Assembly (NCBI GenBank): GCA_019414665.1
Contig: DXLO01000006.1
Coordinates: forward strand, 17,015 to 81,014
Source: Bacteroides sp.
Lineage (GTDB): Bacteria > Bacteroidota > Bacteroidia > Bacteroidales > Bacteroidaceae
Length of the DNA: 64,000 nucleotides
Direction of reading: 5' to 3'
Under the pieces are notes generated by a model, which was given only the letters and a program-made list of their open reading frames with translations, was not told where the DNA came from and made no database searches. Positions 41,164 to 48,022 of the stretch are shown here, one piece after another; the first letter of the stretch is position 1, and each line of letters starts with the position of its first letter. The position numbers were made by a program, and so were the translations under genes.

Positions 41164-41777
41164 CTTACATAAAAATCTAATAATTTCTCACCTTCCAAAT
41201 ACCCCTGCAAATGCTGTCCTATGCCGACTGGCCCTACTCCCACAGGAGTCCCCGTATAGAGCAAATCTCCAATCTTTAATGTAAAAAACCGACTAACGTA
41301 TGCAATTATCTCATCCACCTTAAACAACATATCCGCAGTGTTGCCTCTCTGCACTGTTTTTCCATCTATATCCAAATGAAAGTTTAAATTCTGTATATCC
41401 TTAAATCTGTCTACCGGCACAAAATCACCTATGGCAGCCGAGCTATCAAACCCTTTACACAGCTCCCAAGGCTTGCCTTCCTCCCGGAACCGCCGCTGAA
41501 GGTCACGTGCCGTAAAATCTATTCCTACCGTCACCGCATCATAATACCGACTGGCAAAACGCGGAGCAATATTCTTTCCCAAACGATTAATACGTACTAC
41601 CAATTCTGTCTCATAATCCACCTGCTGAGAAAAATCAGGAATAAAAAACGGCTTGCTGTCTTTCAGCAGAGCCGAATCCGGTTTCATAAAAATAACCGGT
41701 TCTTCCGGTAATTTTTCATCAGCATGTAACTCGTGGCAATGTGCAACGTAGTTCATTCCTACGGCTATAATCTTCAT
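41160..41777 (-). CDS. Fumarylacetoacetate hydrolase (FAH) family protein
   Basis: The 205-residue single-domain protein has the FAH fold signature: CMNYxxH-type start (GMNYVAHCHELHADEKLPEEP), EVIFMKPD-like FMKPDSALL, and acidic metal ligands in DYETELVVRI. GIDFTARDLQRRFREEGKPW and GDLLYTGTPVGVGP follow. Homologues include oxaloacetate tautomerases/decarboxylases and acylpyruvases (YcgM/FAHD1). The exact substrate is unclear. It overlaps ispF by 4 bp and starts 4 bp after rex. Confidence 0.9.
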   Translation of the reverse strand: MKIIAVGMNYVAHCHELHADEKLPEEPVIFMKPDSALLKDSKPFFIPDFSQQVDYETELVVRINRLGKNIAPRFASRYYDAVTVGIDFTARDLQRRFREEGKPWELCKGFDSSAAIGDFVPVDRFKDIQNLNFHLDIDGKTVQRGNTADMLFKVDEIIAYVSRFFTLKIGDLLYTGTPVGVGPVGIGQHLQGYLEGEKLLDFYVR

Positions 41778-41781
41778 ATTA

Positions 41782-42432
41782 TTATTCTTGAATTACATTT
41801 AATCTGTTAAACATTACAGCCAGATGAGCATAAAGTGATGTATTCTGCACCACAATATTTTCCGGTACACGAATACGGAACGGTGTAAAGTTCCAAACAG
41901 CCTTAATGCCACCCGCTATCATTTTATCTGTTATCTCCTGTGCTATATTAATAGGCACAGTCAATACCCCGATATTCACATCACAGGATTTCATTTTTAT
42001 CTCAAATTCATCCGAATGATAAATAGGAATTCCATTTATTTCCTTCCCGACCAATCCGGGATTAATATCAAACGCACCTACTATCTCTAATCCAAAATGA
42101 TGCAGCCCCGAGTCGCGCAATAAAGCACCTCCCAAACTACCGACACCAAACAAAAAAGCTTTATGCATTTTGGTAAATCCCAAGAAACGCTCCAGCACCT
42201 CTATCAACGCATCAATCTCATACCCCACACGTGTACGGCCGGATATATTTACATAAGAAAGATCTTTCGCTATTTGGGAAGCATCTACATTGATTTGCTT
42301 GGATATTTGGGTAGAAGACACGTACGTTTCTCCCTGTTCTTTCATCAGTTTCACATTCGAAAGATACCACGGAAGTCTGCGCAAAGTCGGCTCAGGCACT
42401 TTATCCGAGAATTTATGCATACGTATATCCAT
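41782..42432 (-). CDS. rex: Redox-sensing transcriptional repressor Rex
   Basis: The 216-residue repressor senses the NADH/NAD+ ratio and controls fermentation and anaerobic respiration genes. The N-terminal winged helix (about 10-80) includes EPTLRRLPWYLSNVKLM and the recognition part VSSTQISKQINVDASQIAKDL. The C-terminal Rossmann domain has LFGVGSLGGALL (about 91-102). The domain-swap helix is at the end. It heads the rex-FAH-ispF operon with a -7 box upstream. I did not find a convincing Rex operator in this window. Confidence 0.95.
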   Translation of the reverse strand: MDIRMHKFSDKVPEPTLRRLPWYLSNVKLMKEQGETYVSSTQISKQINVDASQIAKDLSYVNISGRTRVGYEIDALIEVLERFLGFTKMHKAFLFGVGSLGGALLRDSGLHHFGLEIVGAFDINPGLVGKEINGIPIYHSDEFEIKMKSCDVNIGVLTVPINIAQEITDKMIAGGIKAVWNFTPFRIRVPENIVVQNTSLYAHLAVMFNRLNVIQE

Positions 42433-42465
42433 CTTTTTCTTTAGGTATTATCATTAGGTAATTTG

Positions 42466-42526
42466 CAAAAGTACACTTTTATTTGTTACATTGACGGATA
42501 GAGTATAAAAAAAGTCTTATCTTTGA
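42466..42526. promoter_or_regulatory. Divergent promoters of rex and the SUI1-like gene
   Basis: Minus-strand TACTTTTG at 42466-42473 lies 33 bp from the rex ATG. Plus-strand TATCTTTG at 42519-42526 lies 23 bp from ATG 42550. Both are TAnnTTTG matches. Confidence 0.6.
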
Positions 42527-42549
42527 GTATTCATTTAAGCAAAATTCAC

Positions 42550-42888
42550 ATGAAAAATAACGATTGGAAAGAACGTCTGAATGTGGTTTATTCCACAAAT
42601 CCTGATTTCAAGTATGAAAGTGTTGAAGAGGAAGCGGTTGAGACATTAGATAAAAAACAACAGAAACTCCGTGTCAATATAGAAAAAAAAGGACGGGGTG
42701 GCAAAACCGTGACATTAATCAACGGGTTCATCGGAACAGAAAATGACCTGAAAGAGTTGGGTAAATTATTGAAAAGCAAATGTGGAGTAGGCGGTTCAGT
42801 AAAAGACGGGGAGATCCTTATCCAAGGAGAGTTCAAGCAACGGGTCATCGAGTTATTGAAAGCTGAAGGATATACCCAGACCAAATAA
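42550..42888 (+). CDS. SUI1/eIF1-like translation factor (YciH family)
   Basis: Start ATG 42550 gives 112 residues; the upstream ATG would lie inside the promoter. The C-terminal SUI1 domain (about 35-110) shows KLRVNIEKKGRGGKTVTLINGF and LKSKCGVGGSVKDGEILIQGEFKQRVIELL, each typical of the family. E. coli YciH affects initiation fidelity; the role in Bacteroidales is untested. The N-terminal 35 residues are acidic. Single gene. Confidence 0.93.
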   Translation: MKNNDWKERLNVVYSTNPDFKYESVEEEAVETLDKKQQKLRVNIEKKGRGGKTVTLINGFIGTENDLKELGKLLKSKCGVGGSVKDGEILIQGEFKQRVIELLKAEGYTQTK

Positions 42889-42902
42889 CCGGAAAAAAGA
42901 AA

Positions 42903-42924
42903 GGGACTGTTGTCACACAGTCCC
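42903..42924. terminator. Terminator between SUI1-like gene and tsf
   Basis: GGGACTGT (42903-42910) pairs perfectly with ACAGTCCC (42917-42924). On the minus strand a T-rich tract follows, so it best fits the end of the ribosomal operon (tsf). It can also stop the converging transcript. Confidence 0.8.
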
Positions 42925-42946
42925 CCATTCTATAATTGCGGAAATC

Positions 42947-43936
42947 TTATTCAGCACGTAAAGTGAAACGTTTGAAAGCAACGATCTGCAATTCAGGATC
43001 AGCTTCCTTCAACACTTCTCTTACAGTCTTCTTACCATCCATGATATCCTCCTGGTTCAGCAAGCAAACTTCCTTCAAGAACTTACCCAGACGACCTTTA
43101 GCAATGTTTTCAATCATCTGTTGCGGCAAGTTGGCAGCTTTTTCAGCAGAAACAGTAGCAATGATTTCCTTAGCTTTGGCAATATCTTCGTCAGTAATCC
43201 AGCCCTTAGCCTTGTTACTTTCCATGTGCTCTTCGCTGTCTACATGTGCAGGGTTGATACCAGCCTTCTTCAAAGCAACTTCAACAGCCTTGTCTACTTG
43301 TTCTTTCTTAGTTTTATCAATAGCTACCTGTATTTCAGCTTCTTTTACAGATTCAGGAACACCGGCTTCATCAATTGCAATAGGATTCATAGCGGCAATC
43401 TGCATAGCAACTCCGTGAGCGGCAGCTTCAGCTTCCTTATTCATGGCAACAATAGTACAAAGCTGGTTATTTCCCTGGTGGTTATAAATAGAAGTATAAG
43501 CACCTTCAACCACATTGTAGCCATCCAATTCCATTTTTTCACCAGTGATACCGCTACGGTCTGTTACTGCATCCTGTACAGTACCGTTACCCATAGGCAA
43601 AGCCTTTACTTCTTCCAAAGTCTTGCATCTGTTGGCAACAGCAGCATCCAGAATAGCTTGAGTCAACGCTACGAAATCAGCATTTTTAGCAACGAAGTCG
43701 GTTTCGCATTTCAAAGCGATGATAGCAGCAAATTCGCCATCCTTTTTTGCCAGCACACAACCTTCAGATGCTTCACGGTCAGAACGTTTTGCAGCAACAG
43801 CCTGTCCTTTTTTACGGATAATTTCCATTGCTTTATCGATATCGCCGTTTGCTTCAGTCAAGGCGTTCTTGCAATCCATCATACCAGCTCCACTAATCTT
43901 ACGAAGCTTGGTTATTTCAGCCATAGTTACAGCCAT
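42947..43936 (-). CDS. tsf: Elongation factor Ts
   Basis: The 329-residue factor exchanges GDP for GTP on EF-Tu. The N-terminal domain ITKLRKISGAGMMDCKNALTEA (about 7-28) and the conserved core GCVLAKKDGEFAAIIALKCETDFVAKNADF are present. It is longer than the E. coli protein because of a central insertion typical of Bacteroidetes. ATG at 43924 is a possible alternative start. Last gene of the rplM-rpsI-rpsB-tsf cluster. Confidence 0.96.
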   Translation of the reverse strand: MAVTMAEITKLRKISGAGMMDCKNALTEANGDIDKAMEIIRKKGQAVAAKRSDREASEGCVLAKKDGEFAAIIALKCETDFVAKNADFVALTQAILDAAVANRCKTLEEVKALPMGNGTVQDAVTDRSGITGEKMELDGYNVVEGAYTSIYNHQGNNQLCTIVAMNKEAEAAAHGVAMQIAAMNPIAIDEAGVPESVKEAEIQVAIDKTKKEQVDKAVEVALKKAGINPAHVDSEEHMESNKAKGWITDEDIAKAKEIIATVSAEKAANLPQQMIENIAKGRLGKFLKEVCLLNQEDIMDGKKTVREVLKEADPELQIVAFKRFTLRAE

Positions 43937-43982
43937 AATATTCCTTTATTTTTTAATTGTTAGTAATATCTTTAAAACAGAA

Positions 43983-44052
43983 TTGAGAATTGAAAATTGA
44001 GAATTGAGAATCAACAGCATAATCTGCCCCTTCCCCAATTTTCAATTCTCAA
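43983..44052. repeat. 17-bp inverted repeat in the rpsB-tsf gap
   Basis: TTGAGAATTGAAAATTG at 43983-43999 is exactly complementary to 44036-44052. The left side holds further tandem copies of AATTGAGA. In RNA it forms a hairpin between rpsB and tsf, possibly a partial terminator or stability element that sets the S2:EF-Ts ratio (inference). Confidence 0.6.
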
Positions 44053-44068
44053 CTCTCAATTTATACTA

Positions 44069-44908
44069 TTAAGCTTCTTCGTCTTCTTTCAAGAAAGCGG
44101 CAGCCTTAGCAGCATTGATAGCTTCTTCTTCGGCTTTATCCATACGAGCCTTGGTATTTTTCTTCTTACCAGCACCCTTAGGAGCATTTTCACCGGCAGC
44201 TTCCATATCTACTTTTTCAGCTTTTCTTTCTTCCAAGCCTTCAGCGATAGCGCCACAACAAGCATCCAAGATCACTTCTACAGACTTAGTAGCGTCATCG
44301 TTTGCAGGAATCACGAAGTCTACGTTTGAAGGATCTGAATTTGTATCAACGATAGCAAATACAGGGATACCCAGACGGTTAGCTTCACGAACTGCAATGT
44401 TTTCTTTCAACACATCGATAACGAACAGTGCTGACGGCAAACGAGTCAAATCAGCGATAGAGCCTAAGTTCTTCTCCAATTTAGCACGCTGACGAGAGAT
44501 TTGCAGAACTTCTCTCTTAGAAAGGTTTGAATAAGTACCATCGTTGGTCAACTTATCGATAGTAGCCATTTTCTTCACAGCCTTACGGATAGTCGGGAAG
44601 TTAGTCAACATACCACCCGGCCAACGCTCGATTACATAAGGCATATTTACAGAAGCAGCTTTCTCAGCTACTACTTGTTTAGCTTGTTTCTTAGTAGCAA
44701 CAAACAGGACTTTCTTACCTGATTTTGCGATTTGTTTCAGTGCATCAGCAGCTTCATCTACTTTAGCAACTGTTTTATGGAGGTCAATGATATGGATACC
44801 ATTGCGTTCCATGAAAATATAAGGAGCCATTGAGGGATTCCACTTTCTCTTAAGGTGTCCGAAGTGGCAACCGGCTTCCAATAATGTATCGAAATTAGTT
44901 CTAGACAT
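44069..44908 (-). CDS. rpsB: 30S ribosomal protein S2
   Basis: The 279-residue S2 has the signature ages: LLEAGCHFGHLKRKWNPSMAPYIF near the start and PSALFVIDVLKENIAVREANRLGIPVFAIVDTNSDP split in the usual order. The C-terminal 50 residues (KVDMEAAGENAPKGAGKKK) are a charged extension, longer than E. coli S2. It precedes tsf, as in most bacteria. Confidence 0.97.
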   Translation of the reverse strand: MSRTNFDTLLEAGCHFGHLKRKWNPSMAPYIFMERNGIHIIDLHKTVAKVDEAADALKQIAKSGKKVLFVATKKQAKQVVAEKAASVNMPYVIERWPGGMLTNFPTIRKAVKKMATIDKLTNDGTYSNLSKREVLQISRQRAKLEKNLGSIADLTRLPSALFVIDVLKENIAVREANRLGIPVFAIVDTNSDPSNVDFVIPANDDATKSVEVILDACCGAIAEGLEERKAEKVDMEAAGENAPKGAGKKKNTKARMDKAEEEAINAAKAAAFLKEDEEA

Positions 44909-44951
44909 TTTGTTATTCTTTAAATCGTTTACTTTCTTTTTTGTTTATCTC

Positions 44952-44997
44952 AACCAACCATCGGGTAGTCCGCTACCAAGTAGAGTCCCGCTGGTTT
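44952..44997 (-). promoter_or_regulatory. Structured leader upstream of rpsB, candidate autoregulatory element
   Basis: The rpsI-rpsB gap of 132 bp contains a perfect hairpin GGTAG/CTACC with a 4-nt loop (44964-44977). Flanking AACCA (44952-44956) and TGGTT (44992-44996) can close an outer helix. No -7 box is seen, so this is probably in the run-through mRNA. S2 autoregulates its operon in E. coli; a parallel here is inference. Confidence 0.4.
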
Positions 44998-45040
44998 AGA
45001 TACTAAACGCTTCTTAACCAGTTCCAAGTAAAACCGGATA

Positions 45041-45427
45041 TTAACGTTTACTGAACTGGAATCTACGACGTGCTTTGGGCTGACCCGGTTTCTTACGTTC
45101 TACAGAACGAGAATCACGTGTCATGAAGCCTTCTGAACGAAGAGCTGTTTTATCTTCAGGGTTGATTTTAACCAGCGCACGGGCGATAGCCAGACGCAAA
45201 GCCTGTGACTGACCTGTAAAACCACCACCGTAAAGATTTACTTTGATATCATATTTTTCAGCAGCCTCCAGCTTGTTCAAAGGCTGTTTTACTACATACT
45301 GAAGAATAGTTGATGGAAAGTACTGTGCAAGGTCTCTCTTGTTAATAGTAATCTTTCCTGTACCTTCGCTTACGAACACGCGTGCTACGGCGCGTTTACG
45401 TCTGCCTAATGCATTTACTACTTCCAT
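45041..45427 (-). CDS. rpsI: 30S ribosomal protein S9
   Basis: The 128-residue S9 shows the family core FTGQSQALRLAIARALVKI and the basic C-terminus ending in FSKR, which reaches the P-site tRNA. Start MEVVNALGRRKRAVARV is typical. It lies 6 bp after rplM, the standard pair. Confidence 0.97.
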   Translation of the reverse strand: MEVVNALGRRKRAVARVFVSEGTGKITINKRDLAQYFPSTILQYVVKQPLNKLEAAEKYDIKVNLYGGGFTGQSQALRLAIARALVKINPEDKTALRSEGFMTRDSRSVERKKPGQPKARRRFQFSKR

Positions 45428-45433
45428 TCTTTA

Positions 45434-45895
45434 TTATTTAAGTGAGTTTATATCAATTGATTTCGGAGTCTGAGCTTCATGTTTATGTTCACTACCAGCG
45501 TAAACATACAAATTGCCCAGCAACTGTGCTCCCAGACGATTTTTAGGAAGCATACCCTTTACTACTCTCTTCAACAGTTTTTCTTCACCGTTAGGTTTCT
45601 TCATCAACTGGGCAGGAGTCATTTCTCTCTGACCACCGGGATAACCTGTATAGCGCAAGTAAACCTTGTCGTTCCACTTGTTTCCGGTAAATTTCACTTT
45701 GTCTGCATTAATGATAATAACATTATCACCGCAGTCAGCATGAGGGGTAAAGTCTGGTTTGTACTTTCCTCTCAACAGTTTCGCAACTTTCGAACCGAGA
45801 CGGCCTACGACCTGATCGGTTGCATCGACAACAACCCATTCTTTATGAGCTGTTTCTTTGTTTGCAGAAATGGTCTTGTAACTTAAAGTATCCAC
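45434..45895 (-). CDS. rplM: 50S ribosomal protein L13
   Basis: The 153-residue L13 includes VVDATDQVVGRLGSKVAKLLRGK (about 22-44), GDNVIIINADKVKFTGNK and VKGMLPKNRLGAQLLGNLYVYAG, all standard. First gene of the rplM-rpsI-rpsB-tsf cluster, behind a full promoter and a 120-nt leader. Confidence 0.97.
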   Translation of the reverse strand: MDTLSYKTISANKETAHKEWVVVDATDQVVGRLGSKVAKLLRGKYKPDFTPHADCGDNVIIINADKVKFTGNKWNDKVYLRYTGYPGGQREMTPAQLMKKPNGEEKLLKRVVKGMLPKNRLGAQLLGNLYVYAGSEHKHEAQTPKSIDINSLK

Positions 45896-46056
45896 TCTTA
45901 AATTCTTTTTTAAATGTTAACTACTAAAAAACAATTCTTCCCAGCGTTTCTAACCGTTCCCGGACAAAGAACTATTAACACGCTAAGAATTAATTCTTTA
46001 TAAACTTTTGATAATAATCGGCTTGCAAAGGTACGGCTTTTCTTTGAACTGACAAA
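45896..46056 (-). promoter_or_regulatory. Promoter and leader of the rplM operon
   Basis: On the minus strand, TTTG (46053-46056), 19 bp, then TACCTTTG (46026-46033): an excellent Bacteroidetes promoter. The leader of about 120 nt contains a possible helix AGCGT/ACGCT (45942-45946 with 45980-45984) enclosing GTTC/GAAC. This is a candidate ribosomal-protein (L13) leader; L13-type leaders have been predicted in Bacteroidia, but I could not run a model here. Confidence 0.6.
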
Positions 46057-46141
46057 CAAATTAAGATATTTTTTCCTCCTGCTTTTTGCATACAAAAGGC
46101 TGATACAACCACATCTAGGCTTTGAATAACGGAGTAAAAAC

Positions 46142-46170
46142 ATAGGGAAGAAATTTTGATTCTTCCCTAT
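46142..46170 (-). terminator. Terminator of the zeta-like gene pair
   Basis: A perfect 11-bp stem (46142-46152 with 46160-46170, ATAGGGAAGAA and its complement) closes a 7-nt loop. Five T follow on the minus strand. It lies 25 bp after the small gene stop. Confidence 0.85.
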
Positions 46171-46194
46171 ACATATACAGTTATTCATATATTT

Positions 46195-46440
46195 TCAACG
46201 ATTCCAGCCACTCTCCATCTCAGAGCAAGTACAAACAGCCACAGATGCCGCATTGTTTCCACCGGACTGACGAAGCTTTAAAAGTTCAGTTGCTGAGATC
46301 CGAACTACTTTTCCATCGGGACGACCATAACACAGTGTCCCTTCGCGCCGTGCAGTTTCCTCTATCAACCGCTGTTCCGCTAATTCTAAACCATAACGCA
46401 ACTTCGCACTTAATTCCTTATATTCTTCTTCAGTTGACAT
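46195..46440 (-). CDS. Small protein paired with zeta-like ATPase (possible antitoxin)
   Basis: ATG 46440 gives 81 residues; the open frame runs 72 codons further upstream inside the ATPase gene but is clearly out-of-frame shadow there. The N-terminal half is a charged helix (STEEEYKELSAKLRYGLELAEQ). The centre has GRPDGKVVRISATELLKLR, and the tail is Gly/Asn/Cys containing. It overlaps the ATPase gene by 11 bp, indicating coupled translation. I know no named family. Pairing with a zeta-like kinase suggests an antitoxin or partner (inference). Confidence 0.65.
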   Translation of the reverse strand: MSTEEEYKELSAKLRYGLELAEQRLIEETARREGTLCYGRPDGKVVRISATELLKLRQSGGNNAASVAVCTCSEMESGWNR

Positions 46441-47005
46441 AACTTCTGATTTTAGTAAAAAGTTCTTGATTATAGATATGGACCTCATCTCCCAAACGGA
46501 AGGCGTCCGCCACAATAACACGCGGTGTGCAGCTATTGTCCGCAAGCATCCAATAATCCACGCAAGGCATATAAATACGGAAAAAGTTTTCCAACCCCGA
46601 ACGATAACGACGACGGATAATGGGAGCAGGTACATCATGCCCTCCGTTGGCAACACGCTGTTTCACTCGCTCTATAGCCAGTTCAGGCGAATTCAGCCAA
46701 AAATAAATAAGGCTGACACTATATCCTTGATTTTGTGCCTGCTGGATAAGATTGATATAAGAACGGGTAGACAATGTAGTTTCAACAGAAAAACTGACTC
46801 CGGCTGACAACAGTTCTCCGATGCGTTTCAGCATCAGTCGTCCCGCTTCGATTGCTACACTTGAGGGGTTAAAAGGAGAAAGTCCCTTGGCGATTTCATC
46901 GGCATTGACAAATTCACGGCACTCTAAAATTTCGGGTAATACCGTATACGAAGCAGTCGTTTTACCAGCTCCGTTACACCCCGCTATTATATAAAGTTTA
47001 GACAT
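46430..47005 (-). CDS. Zeta-toxin-like P-loop kinase
   Basis: The 191-residue protein starts with a Walker A loop, YIIAGCNGAGKTTASYTVLP (about 5-24). NADEIAKGLSPFNP carries the acidic residue typical of zeta toxins, ETTLSTRSYINLI is the next conserved element, and IRRRYRSGLENFFRIYMPCVD the basic substrate-phosphate region. Zeta toxins phosphorylate UDP-N-acetylglucosamine. Many bacterial homologues annotated this way are untested and may phosphorylate other substrates. First of a two-gene unit. Confidence 0.85.
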   Translation of the reverse strand: MSKLYIIAGCNGAGKTTASYTVLPEILECREFVNADEIAKGLSPFNPSSVAIEAGRLMLKRIGELLSAGVSFSVETTLSTRSYINLIQQAQNQGYSVSLIYFWLNSPELAIERVKQRVANGGHDVPAPIIRRRYRSGLENFFRIYMPCVDYWMLADNSCTPRVIVADAFRLGDEVHIYNQELFTKIRSYVN

Positions 47006-47036
47006 TAATCTCCTTTTCTATTTCTGTTATTGGCGA

Positions 47037-47044
47037 CAAAGTTA
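47037..47044 (-). promoter_or_regulatory. -7 box of the zeta-like gene pair
   Basis: Reads TAACTTTG on the minus strand (TAnnTTTG), 32 bp upstream of the ATPase ATG. The remainder of the 360-bp gap to 47365 contains no convincing gene. Confidence 0.5.
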
Positions 47045-47339
47045 ACGATTATTTCCAATTTTTGTTCTCGAAAAGGCATAAAAGTGATGAAGAATAGCAC
47101 ATTTTTTGAAATTCTGTGCAAATTAAGAAGAGATTACAGGAATTTTACCGTATATTTAAGCAACCTGCAAACAGGTAACAGTTACTCACTACATCATTTT
47201 ATTGGAAACAATTAATACATAGACACCTTTCATTTAAGTATCCAAACAAGTAATCATATAAACAAGACACATATCCCACCATATAGATAGGGACCACGCT
47301 TTCAAAAAATGAAAGAGCAGCCCCTCCCCAATGACTATC

Positions 47340-47357
47340 CTTTGTTTATAAACAAAG
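47340..47357. repeat. 18-bp perfect palindrome downstream of the DUF4488 gene
   Basis: CTTTGTTTATAAACAAAG reads the same on both strands, 8 bp after the DUF4488 stop. Without a loop it is a poor terminator, so a protein site is possible. Confidence 0.45.
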
Positions 47358-47365
47358 ATTCAAAC

Positions 47366-47860
47366 TTATCTGACCAAATCCTTGGGATAAACAGGAGGCA
47401 TTTTCACCCGTTTCCAAGTTTCATAATACCAAGAATTGATTTCATTTCCATCCTTATCCGTTTTCACAAAAAACTTCAGTACCATGACATCGCCCCCCTT
47501 CATCTCAAATTCCAAAATATTATCCACACCTACCAATTGTGGAAGATGCAGATTTTTCTCCACATGCTCTGTATAAGCATTAGGAGCAGTCTGCCGATAG
47601 GTACCGGAACCAATAATAATAGCTCCATGATTAGGAATCATGGTCATATTGGTAAACTTGCCGTCATCAGACAAAATTTTAAAAGAATTACTTGGTTTCA
47701 ACTCACCCGGCACCTGAGGAGTACCTGATACATAAAAGCACATCTGCCAAATCCCTTTCAAGTTGACAGGGGCTGCATCTGATTTTTCCTGTCCCACTAC
47801 ACGCGAAGTACCGATTAGCAAGAATGCTATCATCAGTAGGAATAATTTTTTCCGTTTCAT
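47366..47860 (-). CDS. DUF4488-type secreted protein
   Basis: The 164-residue protein has a signal peptide (to about VVGQ, residue 24) and a lipocalin-like beta-rich body beginning LKGIWQMCFYVSG. GSGTYRQTAPNAYTEHVEK and WYYETWKRVKMPP are typical of the DUF4488 family of Bacteroidetes. Function unknown; probably periplasmic. Single gene. Confidence 0.8.
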   Translation of the reverse strand: MKRKKLFLLMIAFLLIGTSRVVGQEKSDAAPVNLKGIWQMCFYVSGTPQVPGELKPSNSFKILSDDGKFTNMTMIPNHGAIIIGSGTYRQTAPNAYTEHVEKNLHLPQLVGVDNILEFEMKGGDVMVLKFFVKTDKDGNEINSWYYETWKRVKMPPVYPKDLVR

Positions 47861-47966
47861 AGCTGTATATATTTAGTTAACAAATTGCGTTATGTGGATA
47901 CAACAAAATTAGAAAAATTTTTCAAACTTTCTGCTTTTCAAATAACTTTTTTACAGTTAAACACAA

Positions 47967-48003
47967 AAAAAATCCTGCTCTATGTTATAGGGCAGGATTT
48001 TTT
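47967..48003 (-). terminator. asnS terminator
   Basis: AAAAAATCCTGC (47967-47978) is exactly complementary to 47992-48003, with a 13-nt loop. The minus-strand T-run is part of the stem. It lies 20 bp after the asnS stop. Confidence 0.85.
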
Positions 48004-48022
48004 GAATTATTATTTCCTACAA

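Noticed and set aside
45910..46188. 92-codon minus-strand frame between rplM and the zeta-like gene pair
   Set aside because: It covers the rplM promoter, leader and an upstream terminator. Cysteine-rich random-looking translation.
46441..46656. 72-codon upstream extension of the small zeta partner
   Set aside because: These codons are the out-of-frame reading of the kinase gene; ATG 46440 with an 11-bp overlap is far more likely.
47030..47215. 61-codon plus-strand frame beginning at TTG
   Set aside because: It starts over the minus-strand promoter region of the zeta-like gene, has a poor start codon and no recognisable features. Likely chance.
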